Below are positions 6,028-13,246 of a DNA stretch of 28,691 bases, piece after piece. The translations under genes and the position numbers were made by a program. This DNA is from a virus: positions 1 to 28,691 of IMG/VR virus record IMGVR_UViG_3300025711_000026; one strand, 5' to 3'. The notes beneath the pieces are model-generated. The model saw only the letters and a list, made by a program, of their open reading frames with translations, did not search any database and had not been told where the DNA came from. Position 1 is the stretch's first letter, and the number at the start of each line of letters is the position of its first letter.

Positions 6028-6174
6028 ATGTTTGCAGAATACGGGGATGACATTGAAGACGACGAGGATGATGATTTTGACCGTGTGCCAAATGGAAGGG
6101 AGTGCGACCACTGCTCCAGACCTGCCACGCGAGCGATAAATGACCACTACTTATGCGATCAATGTGATGATTAA
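6028..6174 (+). CDS. Small acidic zinc-ribbon protein
   Basis: 48 residues. After an acidic stretch (D-D-I-E-D-D-E-D-D-D-F-D) come two C-x-x-C knuckles, C-D-H-C and C-D-Q-C, 13 residues apart, enough to hold one zinc ion. An upstream in-frame ATG at 5995 overlaps the TATAAT box and has no ribosome site, whereas ATG 6028 follows GAAGGTGTGAGG, so 6028 was chosen. It is closed by its own terminator. Such small ribbons often bind nucleic acid or another protein; the acidic half argues for a protein partner. Family not recognised. Confidence 0.6.
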   Translation: MFAEYGDDIEDDEDDDFDRVPNGRECDHCSRPATRAINDHYLCDQCDD

Positions 6175-6176
6175 CC

Positions 6177-6198
6177 AAACCGCCTACGGGCGGTTTTT
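6177..6198 (+). terminator. Intrinsic terminator after the zinc-ribbon gene
   Basis: ACCGCC (6179-6184), loop TACG, GGCGGT (6189-6194), then T residues to 6198. A compact six-pair GC hairpin with a run of T. Confidence 0.85.
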
Positions 6199-6219
6199 AT
6201 TAGTTTAGAAAGACTGTGC

Positions 6220-6264
6220 TATCCCTTAGCAGGGATAAAACTTAAATATCCTCGCAAGGGGATA
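6220..6264. promoter_or_regulatory. Two operator-like dyads in tandem
   Basis: TATCCC-TTAGCA-GGGATA at 6220-6237 and TATCC-TCGCAAGG-GGATA at 6247-6264 are palindromes of the same family, each followed by AAAAC, with starts 27 bases apart. They occupy the otherwise empty space between the terminator at 6177-6198 and the membrane-protein gene at 6357. Tandem palindromes of shared sequence before a gene suggest binding sites of a dimeric regulator not identified in this window. Confidence 0.55.
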
Positions 6265-6356
6265 AAACATCGTCAGATAGCATTAGTAGGCATTCATTGA
6301 GTGCCCGCAATACTACTTTTGGTTACAATTACCTCAGTCAACATTGTGAGGTGGAA

Positions 6357-6908
6357 ATGGAAACTAATTACATTGCGTATGAAGCGCTTGCTGCGAGCAG
6401 AGAGGCAGCTGATTGGGCTTTTTGGTCAATGATTGGTACATGGTTCAGTGTTTCAATAACAGGTTTCGCGCTCATCTTCGCCTGGAAAGCACTATCGACT
6501 TGGAGGGATCAAGAAAAAAATAGAGTTAAAGCCGACTTTAAAAAAGCGATTCTTGCAATTCGCAACACTCTGCTATTTATGCCGCAAAAGTGGGACAGGG
6601 AACAATTGGCTCTGAGTATCAATTATGAAAGAATGAACACGGACGCTGCTGCTAACTTGACAGGGAAAATTGGAATCAATATTATTTTCCTCTCTCAAAA
6701 CTATAAAAACATGATTTTCTCATATAATAATGCAAATGATGCTTGGGTTATGTGCGAACATCTTTTCTTTGGTACGATTATTGAAGAAAAATGGCAAGCC
6801 CTCATGGTTTCATTTAATGAGTACATGCAGGGGGGACATCCTCATTCAGTTCTTTTTGAACCATTGAACGATTTATTCAACCAACCTTTCATATTCGAAG
6901 GTCGCTAA
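6357..6908 (+). CDS. Membrane-anchored protein of unknown function (moron)
   Basis: 183 residues from ATG 6357 with a GAGGTGG site; the in-frame TTG at 6297 would add 20 residues without one. One hydrophobic segment at about 24-46, preceded by A-S-R-E-A-A-D-W-A-F-W, anchors a soluble C-terminal part of about 135 residues rich in Asn, Phe and Met. The basic residues after the segment suggest that part is cytoplasmic. The region is AT-rich relative to the structural genes and sits behind its own operator-like dyads, so it is probably regulated independently. Single-anchor proteins of this kind in phages are often exclusion or defence proteins, but no motif proves it here. Confidence 0.7.
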   Translation: METNYIAYEALAASREAADWAFWSMIGTWFSVSITGFALIFAWKALSTWRDQEKNRVKADFKKAILAIRNTLLFMPQKWDREQLALSINYERMNTDAAANLTGKIGINIIFLSQNYKNMIFSYNNANDAWVMCEHLFFGTIIEEKWQALMVSFNEYMQGGHPHSVLFEPLNDLFNQPFIFEGR

Positions 6909-6948
6909 ATATTATAAATGAACCCCGATTTATATTAATTTATAAGTG

Positions 6949-6976
6949 AGCCGCTAGTATAAGCTGGTGGCTTTAT
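6949..6976 (+). terminator. Weak terminator-like hairpin before the glycosyltransferase
   Basis: AGCCGC (6949-6954) can pair with GTGGCT (6967-6972) with one G-T wobble, followed by TTAT. A second AT-rich inverted repeat, TATAAAT (6913-6919) with ATTTATA (6928-6934), lies just upstream. Both are weak. Confidence 0.3.
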
Positions 6977-6988
6977 ATTGGAGTTCCT

Positions 6989-8446
6989 ATGCAAGTTACA
7001 ATTGATGGTGTCCCGTTTGTGCCTGCCTGTACCTCAGCGCCACGGATTGGCATTTCAATCACCACACACAATCGAGTCGACGTTCTAAAGCGGGCACTTG
7101 AACAGCACCAGAAACATTTGCCAGCTGGAGCGCTGATGGTTGTTATAGATGACGGTTCAAATCCTGCAGCCACTGTGAGTGACGGCGTGCAGCTTATTCA
7201 CCATGAAAAATCACTCGGCATTGTTGCCTCAAAAAATTCCAGCTTACGCGCGCTTATTGAGGCGGGGTGCGAGCATCTTTTCCTGTGGGACGATGACGCT
7301 TGGCCGATTGCTGATAACTGGCATGTACCATACACCGAATCGCCAGAGCCACACCTTGCTTACCAGTTTCTCGATCTAGCAGGTCGTAACAAACTGAATG
7401 ATATGGCGGTGCTGTGCCGGGATGATAAGCATATCGCTTACACCGGGCAGCGTGGCGTGATGCTTTACTACCACCGAAGCGCCATCGAAAAGGTTGGCGG
7501 ATTCGATCCTGTTTACGGTCGCGGCATGTACGAGCATCCAGATCTTGCCCTTCGTATCTACAACGCTGGATTATCAACCTGGGCGTTCGCTGATGTCGTT
7601 GGTTCTGAAAAGCTTATTCATTCGATGGATGAACATGAAGAGGGCACACGCTCAATCCCACGACCTGACCGTGAAGCGCTGGTGAAGCGTAACGTTGGCA
7701 TCTACAACGCGCGGCGTGATAGCGGATATACCGGTTTCGCCTCCTACAGTAGTAATCAGAATCTGGTTTTGACATCATTACTGACAAGCCAGCCAGACCC
7801 ACAGCGCACCGGGAAGATGAAACCCGACCCGCAGGTTCTCGAGTTATGGGCAGACTCAATATCCGGCGCGCAGTTGATGGTGATAGCCGACGAACTGAAA
7901 GAGGTTCCTTGCGGTGCAGGGCTGCACGAAGTTCCCGCGTTGAACATGAGCCCTTACTTTGCTCGATGGCTGCACGTCTACCAGTACCTTCGTGCGCATC
8001 CTGAGTATCACCTTGTCTGGTGTACTGATGGTACCGATGTGGAAATGCTGAGAGAACCCTGGGCAGAAATGCAGCCGGGTAAAATTTACGTTGGCTCTGA
8101 GCATAAAACATATTCCGACGAATGGATGAAGGGCAATCATCACGGCAAAGCCTATAGCGATTTCATCGACCAGAATCGAGATGAACCACTGCTTAATGCT
8201 GGTCTGTTAGGTGGCAGCCGTGAAGACGTCATGGAGTTTGCTCACCGGATCATCAGGCAGCACTACCTGATTGAAAGCCACCGCTTCTGGAAGATGGAGA
8301 CGGCACCCACCACGCAGGTGGACATGGGCGCATTCGGTATGGCCGCCAAGTCTTTCGGAGATAGGATAGTTACGGGGCCTAAGGTACACACCATTTTCAA
8401 AACAGATGGTGTCGGCAAAGAGAATGCCTGGTGGAAGCATAAATAG
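6989..8446 (+). CDS. Two-domain glycosyltransferase (GT2-type N-terminus, second GT-A-like C-terminus)
   Basis: 485 residues from ATG 6989 with a GGAG site. Residues about 18-215 are a GT-A family 2 domain: I-S-I-T-T-H-N-R at the start, V-I-D-D-G-S at 52-57, the metal-binding W-D-D-D at 100-103, and G-G-F-D-P with Y-E-H-P-D-L-A-L-R as the acceptor-side motif. Residues about 285-485 look like a second transferase-like domain: V-W-C-T-D-G-T-D-V near 343-351 and L-L-N-A-G-L-L-G-G at 401-409, reminiscent of the PLOD/GT8-type fold. No membrane segments, so it is cytosolic. The acceptor could be protein, DNA base or a glycan; nothing in the window decides. It lies in the late direction with a GT25-like gene downstream. 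Confidence 0.8.
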   Translation: MQVTIDGVPFVPACTSAPRIGISITTHNRVDVLKRALEQHQKHLPAGALMVVIDDGSNPAATVSDGVQLIHHEKSLGIVASKNSSLRALIEAGCEHLFLWDDDAWPIADNWHVPYTESPEPHLAYQFLDLAGRNKLNDMAVLCRDDKHIAYTGQRGVMLYYHRSAIEKVGGFDPVYGRGMYEHPDLALRIYNAGLSTWAFADVVGSEKLIHSMDEHEEGTRSIPRPDREALVKRNVGIYNARRDSGYTGFASYSSNQNLVLTSLLTSQPDPQRTGKMKPDPQVLELWADSISGAQLMVIADELKEVPCGAGLHEVPALNMSPYFARWLHVYQYLRAHPEYHLVWCTDGTDVEMLREPWAEMQPGKIYVGSEHKTYSDEWMKGNHHGKAYSDFIDQNRDEPLLNAGLLGGSREDVMEFAHRIIRQHYLIESHRFWKMETAPTTQVDMGAFGMAAKSFGDRIVTGPKVHTIFKTDGVGKENAWWKHK

Positions 8447-8471
8447 AAGCTGGAGACTTAGCCCCAGCTTC
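8446..8471. terminator. Convergent hairpin between the glycosyltransferase and iraP-like genes
   Basis: GAAGCTGG (8446-8453) and CCAGCTTC (8464-8471) form a perfect 8-pair stem with a 10-base loop. It sits exactly between two converging stops. T residues follow only from 8481 on the plus strand, so it is a less typical terminator in that direction. Confidence 0.6.
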
Positions 8472-8483
8472 GAGAGCTAGTTT

Positions 8484-8819
8484 TTAGTCAGTGGCTGTTT
8501 CACCCGGAACTTCCTTTAACGACTCGATATCGATTTCTGAATCGTTGGTTTCCAGTAGCTGCGTTAATAAAATAAGGTTATTGAATTCATTCAATAATAT
8601 TTCAGCGTCAGACTTTAGTGGTGTGTCTGCCGCATCAAGAGCTGCGTTAATCGCTTTTCTGACATTCTCAAGCATTTCATTCATTCCACCACTTTTCCCA
8701 ATAGTCAGTAATAACGCACCTATCAGGAGAGACTGAGCTTCTACTTTGGCCGCAAGTTGTTTAGCTTCAGCGTCCATTTTGGAAATTTTTGCAATCACAC
8801 CGAGTATCAAGTTTTTCAT
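8484..8819 (-). CDS. iraP: IraP-like anti-adaptor (predicted RssB inhibitor)
   Basis: 111 residues opening M-K-N-L-I, then a helical heptad-like stretch with D-A-E-A-K-Q-L-A-A-K-V-E-A and a hydrophobic L-L-I-G-A-L-L-L-T-I segment. This lines up by eye with E. coli IraP (86 residues), which starts M-K-N-L-I and has K-E-L-C-A-Q-V-E-A-L at the same place. IraP binds RssB and stops delivery of sigma-S to ClpXP. The phage protein carries an extra acidic C-terminal tail of about 25 residues. ATG 8819 follows AGGGGGC. It opposes the late genes, as expected for expression in the lysogen. Similarity is from memory; the helical character alone could be coincidental, but the N-terminal match is good. 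Confidence 0.7.
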   Translation of the reverse strand: MKNLILGVIAKISKMDAEAKQLAAKVEAQSLLIGALLLTIGKSGGMNEMLENVRKAINAALDAADTPLKSDAEILLNEFNNLILLTQLLETNDSEIDIESLKEVPGETATD

Positions 8820-8880
8820 AATGCCCCCTGTTTTTTTTGCGAGATTACCTCCTTAATAAAATTGGGGCGAGGTTTATTTG

Positions 8881-9471
8881 ATGGATAAAGATATTGCCTT
8901 TGTTGTGATTGGTCATTACCTACGAATAAAACAGGCTCAGCATCTGGCTGACCAGCTTCAAGCTCATCTATTCATTGATGAAACAGGGCAGGGCGCAAAC
9001 TGGAATCATCGCCGCGCTATCCAATGGGCTGCAGAGCAAACCTGCCGGGTAGTGGTGTTGGAAGACGACGCGGTGCTGGTGCACGGTTTCATCGAGAAAG
9101 TTGCTGAGTGGCTGGCCCGTTTCCCTGATGACATGCTGAGCTTTTATCTCGGTACCGGACGCCCGCCTCAGTATCAGATGCAGATAGCCGAACGGCTGAT
9201 TGTCGCTGATAAGACTCGGGCAGACTTCATCACGTTGCCGCGCCTGATTCATGGAGTGTGCTACAGCGTACCGCCTCAACGCATCAGCCGTGTGCTATCC
9301 CAATGGGACAGCAGCAAGCCTGCGGATTATGCCGTGGGTGATGCCTTTGGCGGCGCAGTGGTATATCCGTATTACTCACTCGTAGAACATGCCGACGGAG
9401 AGCCTGTGGAGCGGCGAATAGATGGTATGCCGCGTACCGAGCGCCGCAAAGCGTGGAGGCTAGCAGGATGA
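8881..9471 (+). CDS. GT25-like glycosyltransferase
   Basis: 196 residues from ATG 8881 after GGGGCGAGG. The centre has V-V-V-L-E-D-D-A-V-L-V at about 57-67, the acidic metal motif of family 25 (LPS and collagen-type galactosyltransferases), preceded by W-N-H-R-R-A-I-Q-W-A. Family 25 domains are somewhat longer, so this is a compact version. No membrane segment is present. It overlaps the HNH gene as ATGA and is therefore made together with a packaging component, in the same direction as the larger glycosyltransferase, from which it is split by the reversed iraP-like gene. Sugar and acceptor are unknown. Confidence 0.7.
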   Translation: MDKDIAFVVIGHYLRIKQAQHLADQLQAHLFIDETGQGANWNHRRAIQWAAEQTCRVVVLEDDAVLVHGFIEKVAEWLARFPDDMLSFYLGTGRPPQYQMQIAERLIVADKTRADFITLPRLIHGVCYSVPPQRISRVLSQWDSSKPADYAVGDAFGGAVVYPYYSLVEHADGEPVERRIDGMPRTERRKAWRLAG

Positions 9472-9806
9472 GCAAAGAACCGCGTATCTATGGTAGCCGA
9501 TGGGATAAGGCCAGGCGTTCATTCTTGCGTAGCCACCCTCTATGCAGGATGTGTGAAGAGCAGGGCAGAACAATAGCCGCTACGGTAGTTGACCACATCG
9601 AGCCGCACAAGCTTAAGGACGCTATCAAGTCCGGTAATAAGACGTCGATAGCCAAAGCGCAGCTGTTGTTCTGGGACAAGTCGAACTGGCAGCCCCTGTG
9701 TAAGCAGCACCACGACTCAACAAAGCAGAGGATGGAGAAGAGCGGCACGATCATCGGCTGTGACGTCAATGGCTACCCGCTTGACCCGAACTCTCACTGG
9801 AAGTAA
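9468..9806 (+). CDS. HNH endonuclease of the packaging module
   Basis: 112 residues from ATG 9468, which overlaps the previous stop; the in-frame start at 9453 is less well placed. Zinc knuckles C26-x-x-C29 and C78-x-x-H81 surround the HNH core D42-H43, N73 and H82. In HK97-type cos phages a small HNH protein next to terminase works with the large subunit to cut at cos. The position just before the cos candidate and terS fits this exactly. Confidence 0.9.
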   Translation: MSKEPRIYGSRWDKARRSFLRSHPLCRMCEEQGRTIAATVVDHIEPHKLKDAIKSGNKTSIAKAQLLFWDKSNWQPLCKQHHDSTKQRMEKSGTIIGCDVNGYPLDPNSHWK

Positions 9807-9837
9807 ATGATAATTAATCGCATCAAAGCGGCATGGA

Positions 9838-9880
9838 AGGGGCTGGGGGGAGGGTAAAACTCTACCCCTCTTGGCCCAAA
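9838..9880 (+). other. Candidate cos site
   Basis: The 138-base gap between the HNH gene and terS has a very G-rich tract at 9838-9854 and the inverted repeat GGGTA (9852-9856) with TACCC (9863-9867), then a C-rich stretch and the TTGGCCCAAA palindrome around 9871-9880. In HK97-type phages cos lies here, next to the HNH and terminase genes. The exact nick positions cannot be read from sequence alone. The rest of the gap holds only the terS ribosome site. Confidence 0.5.
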
Positions 9881-9944
9881 TGACCGCGCCTGTCCCTCAA
9901 ATTAAACGCTAACCCGATTTTTTCAGTTTTATCAGGTGCTAAAA

Positions 9945-10430
9945 ATGGCAGACAAACGAACCCGCTCCGACAGTTCGGCGGCGGCGATTCAGGCCATGAA
10001 AAATGCAATAGAGGATACGATCAAACCTCCGGTGCATGCGGGTCTGGAGAAAAAAGCCGAACCTTTCTGGCATGACAATATCAGATCGAAAGCGCTGGAC
10101 AGCTGGACGCCAGCCGATCTGCTGGCCGCTGCCGAACTGGCAAATAATCAGCTCTATATCACCGTTTTACGCAAAGACTTGCGCAAAGAGGAACGCATCC
10201 GGGGTGAAGAGCGTAACGAACAGCTCATCAAAGATCTGCGTAAGCAGATTGTTGAATTGCAGCGAACTATTCTGGCGCAGCGCCGTGATTTGCAGATCCA
10301 CTCCCATGCAACCAATGGCGAAAGTCGCGACCAGAAGAATCGCAACGAAAACGACCGAAATGCTCGTGGGAAGGTTAATAACAATTCGGGAGAGGATGAC
10401 AACCTGATCGCCTTCCCTAAACACGGGTAA
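9945..10430 (+). CDS. terS: Terminase small subunit (HK97 gp1-like)
   Basis: 161 residues from ATG 9945, with AGGTG six bases upstream; the GTG at 9936 would add only three residues. Residues 30-75 contain W-H-D-N-I-R-S-K-A and W-T-P-A-D-L-L-A-A-A, the DNA-recognition helical part, followed by a long charged coiled coil (about 80-125) that should mediate ring assembly, and a hydrophilic tail. It recognises cos and hands DNA to the large subunit, which follows 7 bases later. Confidence 0.8.
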   Translation: MADKRTRSDSSAAAIQAMKNAIEDTIKPPVHAGLEKKAEPFWHDNIRSKALDSWTPADLLAAAELANNQLYITVLRKDLRKEERIRGEERNEQLIKDLRKQIVELQRTILAQRRDLQIHSHATNGESRDQKNRNENDRNARGKVNNNSGEDDNLIAFPKHG

Positions 10431-10437
10431 TAGTTCA

Positions 10438-11955
10438 ATGACGCGTGGTGAAAAGGTTATCGCGTTCATAGAGCGCTACTGCATCGTGCCGGAAGGCAAA
10501 CTTATCGGGAACCCGATGCGGCTGGATGAATTCCAGAAGGTATTTCTCCTGGCAATGTATGACAATCCGGTTGGCACAGATAAGGCCTATCTGAGTATTG
10601 CCCGTAAGAACGGCAAAACGGGCCTGATAGCCGGAATACTTCTGGCTCACTTGGTGGGACCAGAGGCCAAGCAGAACACCCAGATAGTCAGCGGTGCGAT
10701 GAGTCGGGAGCAGGCGGGGATCGTGTTTAGCCTGGCGGTCAAGATGATTAACCTGAACCCGGACCTGCAAGGCATCGTGCATATTATCCCAAGCGGCAAA
10801 AAGTTGATTGGACTTCCGATGAATGTGGAGTTTCGTGCGCTGGCCGCAGAGGGAAAAACAACCCACGGCCTTTCTCCTGTGCTGGCAATTCTCGATGAGG
10901 TTGGGCAGGTAGTCGGACCGCAAAGTGATTTTATCGACGCTATTATCACGGCACAGGGTGCGCATGAATCACCGTTGCTGATAGCCATCAGTACCCAGGC
11001 TGCAAATGATAATGATTTGCTGAGTATCTGGCTAGACGATGCCGAGCGCTCCGGGGATCCGCATATCGTCTCCCATGTTTATCAGGCACCCAAAGAGGCT
11101 GATGTGAGTGACCGGGAAGGCTGGGCAGCAGCTAACCCCGCGCTGGGTAGTTTCCGTTCACTCAAAGATTTAGAGCGCCAGGCTGAAATGGCCGGACGTA
11201 TGCCAAGTTTTGAAAATACCTTCCGCAACCTTTGTCTGAATCAGCGCGTTTCTACTGTCTCTCCATTTATCTCGAAAAACGTGTGGGAGAGTGGCAAAGC
11301 TCCAGCGATTAATACGCCGCGCAAGTGGTTTGCTGGTCTTGACCTCTCTGCCCGTAATGACCTTACTGCTCTGGTGATCGCCGGAGAGGACAGTAAGGGG
11401 GTATGGGACATTTTCCCGTTCTTCTGGACACCTGAAAAAACGCTGGCGGACCGCGCCAAAACCGATCGCGTTCCGTATGACGTATGGGTCAGACAGGGCT
11501 TCTTGCGAACAACACCGGGATCGTCCGTTGATTATGAATTCGTAGTTAAAGATATTGCTGAAATTCTCGGCGACTTTGATCTGCTGGCATCAATGGCGTT
11601 TGACCGCTGGCGTATAGACCTTTTTCGAAAAGAGCTGGAGAACATTGGTCTGACTCTGCCGCTGGTGGAGTTTGGGCAGGGCTTCAAAGACATGGGGCCT
11701 GCAGTGGATACGGTCGAATCTCTGCTGCTTAACGGCAGGATCCGACACGGTATGCACCCCGTACTAACAATGTGCGCTCAGAACGCAGTGGTAGTGAAAG
11801 ACGCCGCCGGCAACCGTAAGCTGGATAAATCGAAAGCCACCGGGCGCATTGACGGAATGGTTGCCATGACAATGGCTGCCGGGGCAGCAAATGGGGAGGT
11901 CGTTATCGCTGGTGGCGACTTTGAAGATTTCTTATTTAAACCGCTGAGCATGTGA
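10438..11955 (+). CDS. terL: Terminase large subunit (HK97 gp2-like)
   Basis: 505 residues. The ATPase half shows Walker A A-R-K-N-G-K-T-G at 55-62 and Walker B with D153-E154 in A-I-L-D-E, then the coupling segment A-I-S-T-Q at 183-187. The RNase H-like nuclease half starts at G-L-D-L-S-A-R-N-D with Asp302 and Asp308 as metal ligands. It drives DNA into the prohead and cuts at cos. Size and order match HK97. The stop overlaps the portal start as TGATG. Confidence 0.95.
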   Translation: MTRGEKVIAFIERYCIVPEGKLIGNPMRLDEFQKVFLLAMYDNPVGTDKAYLSIARKNGKTGLIAGILLAHLVGPEAKQNTQIVSGAMSREQAGIVFSLAVKMINLNPDLQGIVHIIPSGKKLIGLPMNVEFRALAAEGKTTHGLSPVLAILDEVGQVVGPQSDFIDAIITAQGAHESPLLIAISTQAANDNDLLSIWLDDAERSGDPHIVSHVYQAPKEADVSDREGWAAANPALGSFRSLKDLERQAEMAGRMPSFENTFRNLCLNQRVSTVSPFISKNVWESGKAPAINTPRKWFAGLDLSARNDLTALVIAGEDSKGVWDIFPFFWTPEKTLADRAKTDRVPYDVWVRQGFLRTTPGSSVDYEFVVKDIAEILGDFDLLASMAFDRWRIDLFRKELENIGLTLPLVEFGQGFKDMGPAVDTVESLLLNGRIRHGMHPVLTMCAQNAVVVKDAAGNRKLDKSKATGRIDGMVAMTMAAGAANGEVVIAGGDFEDFLFKPLSM

Positions 11956-13229
11956 TGGATGAACCTAAATACAGCATAGATTTACGCACAAATAACGGCA
12001 TGTGGGCGCGCCTGCAGTCGTGGTTTGTTGGTGGTCGGCTGGTGACGCCGGATCAGGGTTCACAGACTGGACCTGTTTCAGCCCACGGCGCACTGGGTGA
12101 TTCGCTGGTAACCGATGAACGCATCCTCCAGATCTCGACTGTGTGGCGCTGCGTTTCCTTAATATCCACGCTGACTGCCACATTACCGCTTGATGTTTTC
12201 GAGACGGACAGCCAGGACAATCGGCTTAAGGTGGGGATGGATAACTCGCTGGCACGCCTGCTGCGTTACTCACCTAACCAGTATATGACCGCCCAGGAAT
12301 TCCGTGAATCTATGACGATGCAGCTTTGCTTCTATGGCAATGCTTACGCGCTGATTGAACGTAACTCTGTAGGCGATGTAATAAATCTTTTGCCTCTGAT
12401 GTCCGCGAATATGGATGTCCGGCTGGAAGGCAAGAAAATCGTTTACCGCTATAAGCGAGACAGTGAATACGCGAATTTCAGCCAGAGAGAAATTTTCCAT
12501 CTTAAGGGTTTCGGTTTTAATGGGCTGGTTGGATTGTCGCCAATTGCACACGCATGTAAGTCTGCCGGTGTGGCGGTGGCGATGGAAGACCAGCAGCGCG
12601 ACTTCTATGCCAATGGCGCAAAGTCTCCGAAAATTCTTTCCGTTGGCGACCGCGTGATGACTAAAGAGCAGCGCGAGCAGGTGGAAGAAAACTTTAAGGA
12701 AATTGCTGGTGGCCCGGTGAAGAAACGCCTCTGGATCCTCGAAGCAAACTTTGCTGCCCACGATATTGGAGTCAGTCCGCAGGATGCTGAAACGATGGCA
12801 TCCCGAAAGTTTCAGGTCAGCGAGCTGGCGCGCTTCTTCGGCGTGCCGCCTCACCTGGTGGGTGACGTAGAAAAATCAACGAGCTGGGGCACCGGCATTG
12901 AGCAGCAGAATCTCGGGTTCCTCCAGTACACCCTGCAGCCTTTTATTTCCCGCTGGGAAAACTGCATCCAGCGTTGGCTGTTAAAGCCTGGTGAAGTTGG
13001 GAAATATCATGCTGAGCATAACCTTGATGGGCTGCTGCGAGGCGATTCTGCTTCCCGCGCTGCATTTATGAAAGCAATGGGAGAGGCGGGATTACGAACC
13101 ATTAACGAAATGCGACGGCTCGATAATATGCCTCCATTGCCGGGCGGCGATGTCGCCATGCGGCAGGCGCAATACGTACCAATAACCGATCTCGGATCAA
13201 ACAAAGAACCTCGCGAAAGCGGGGTTTAG
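11955..13229 (+). CDS. Portal protein (HK97 gp3-like)
   Basis: 424 residues from ATG 11955, overlapping the terminase stop; a GTG three bases earlier is also possible. Motifs of the HK97 portal family are visible: V-W-R-C-V-S-L-I-S near 55, L-L-R-Y-S-P-N-Q-Y-M-T-A-Q-E-F-R, and F-F-G-V-P-P-H-L-V-G-D near 295. Twelve copies form the DNA channel at one head vertex. The end of the gene is folded into a terminator-like hairpin that includes its stop codon. Confidence 0.92.
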   Translation: MDEPKYSIDLRTNNGMWARLQSWFVGGRLVTPDQGSQTGPVSAHGALGDSLVTDERILQISTVWRCVSLISTLTATLPLDVFETDSQDNRLKVGMDNSLARLLRYSPNQYMTAQEFRESMTMQLCFYGNAYALIERNSVGDVINLLPLMSANMDVRLEGKKIVYRYKRDSEYANFSQREIFHLKGFGFNGLVGLSPIAHACKSAGVAVAMEDQQRDFYANGAKSPKILSVGDRVMTKEQREQVEENFKEIAGGPVKKRLWILEANFAAHDIGVSPQDAETMASRKFQVSELARFFGVPPHLVGDVEKSTSWGTGIEQQNLGFLQYTLQPFISRWENCIQRWLLKPGEVGKYHAEHNLDGLLRGDSASRAAFMKAMGEAGLRTINEMRRLDNMPPLPGGDVAMRQAQYVPITDLGSNKEPRESGV

Positions 13230-13235
13230 TTTTTT
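13207..13235 (+). terminator. Intrinsic terminator at the portal stop codon
   Basis: AACCTCGC (13207-13214), GAAA loop, GCGGGGTT (13219-13226) with one T-G pair, then a TAG stop and six T (13230-13235). It lies 11 bases before the protease ATG in the middle of the head operon. Confidence 0.7.
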
Positions 13236-13246
13236 ATGGGGGCAGC

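Noticed and set aside
7614-8111. 165-residue minus-strand frame inside the glycosyltransferase gene
   Set aside because: It is antisense to conserved transferase motifs and rich in Arg, Ser and Pro as expected of a shadow.
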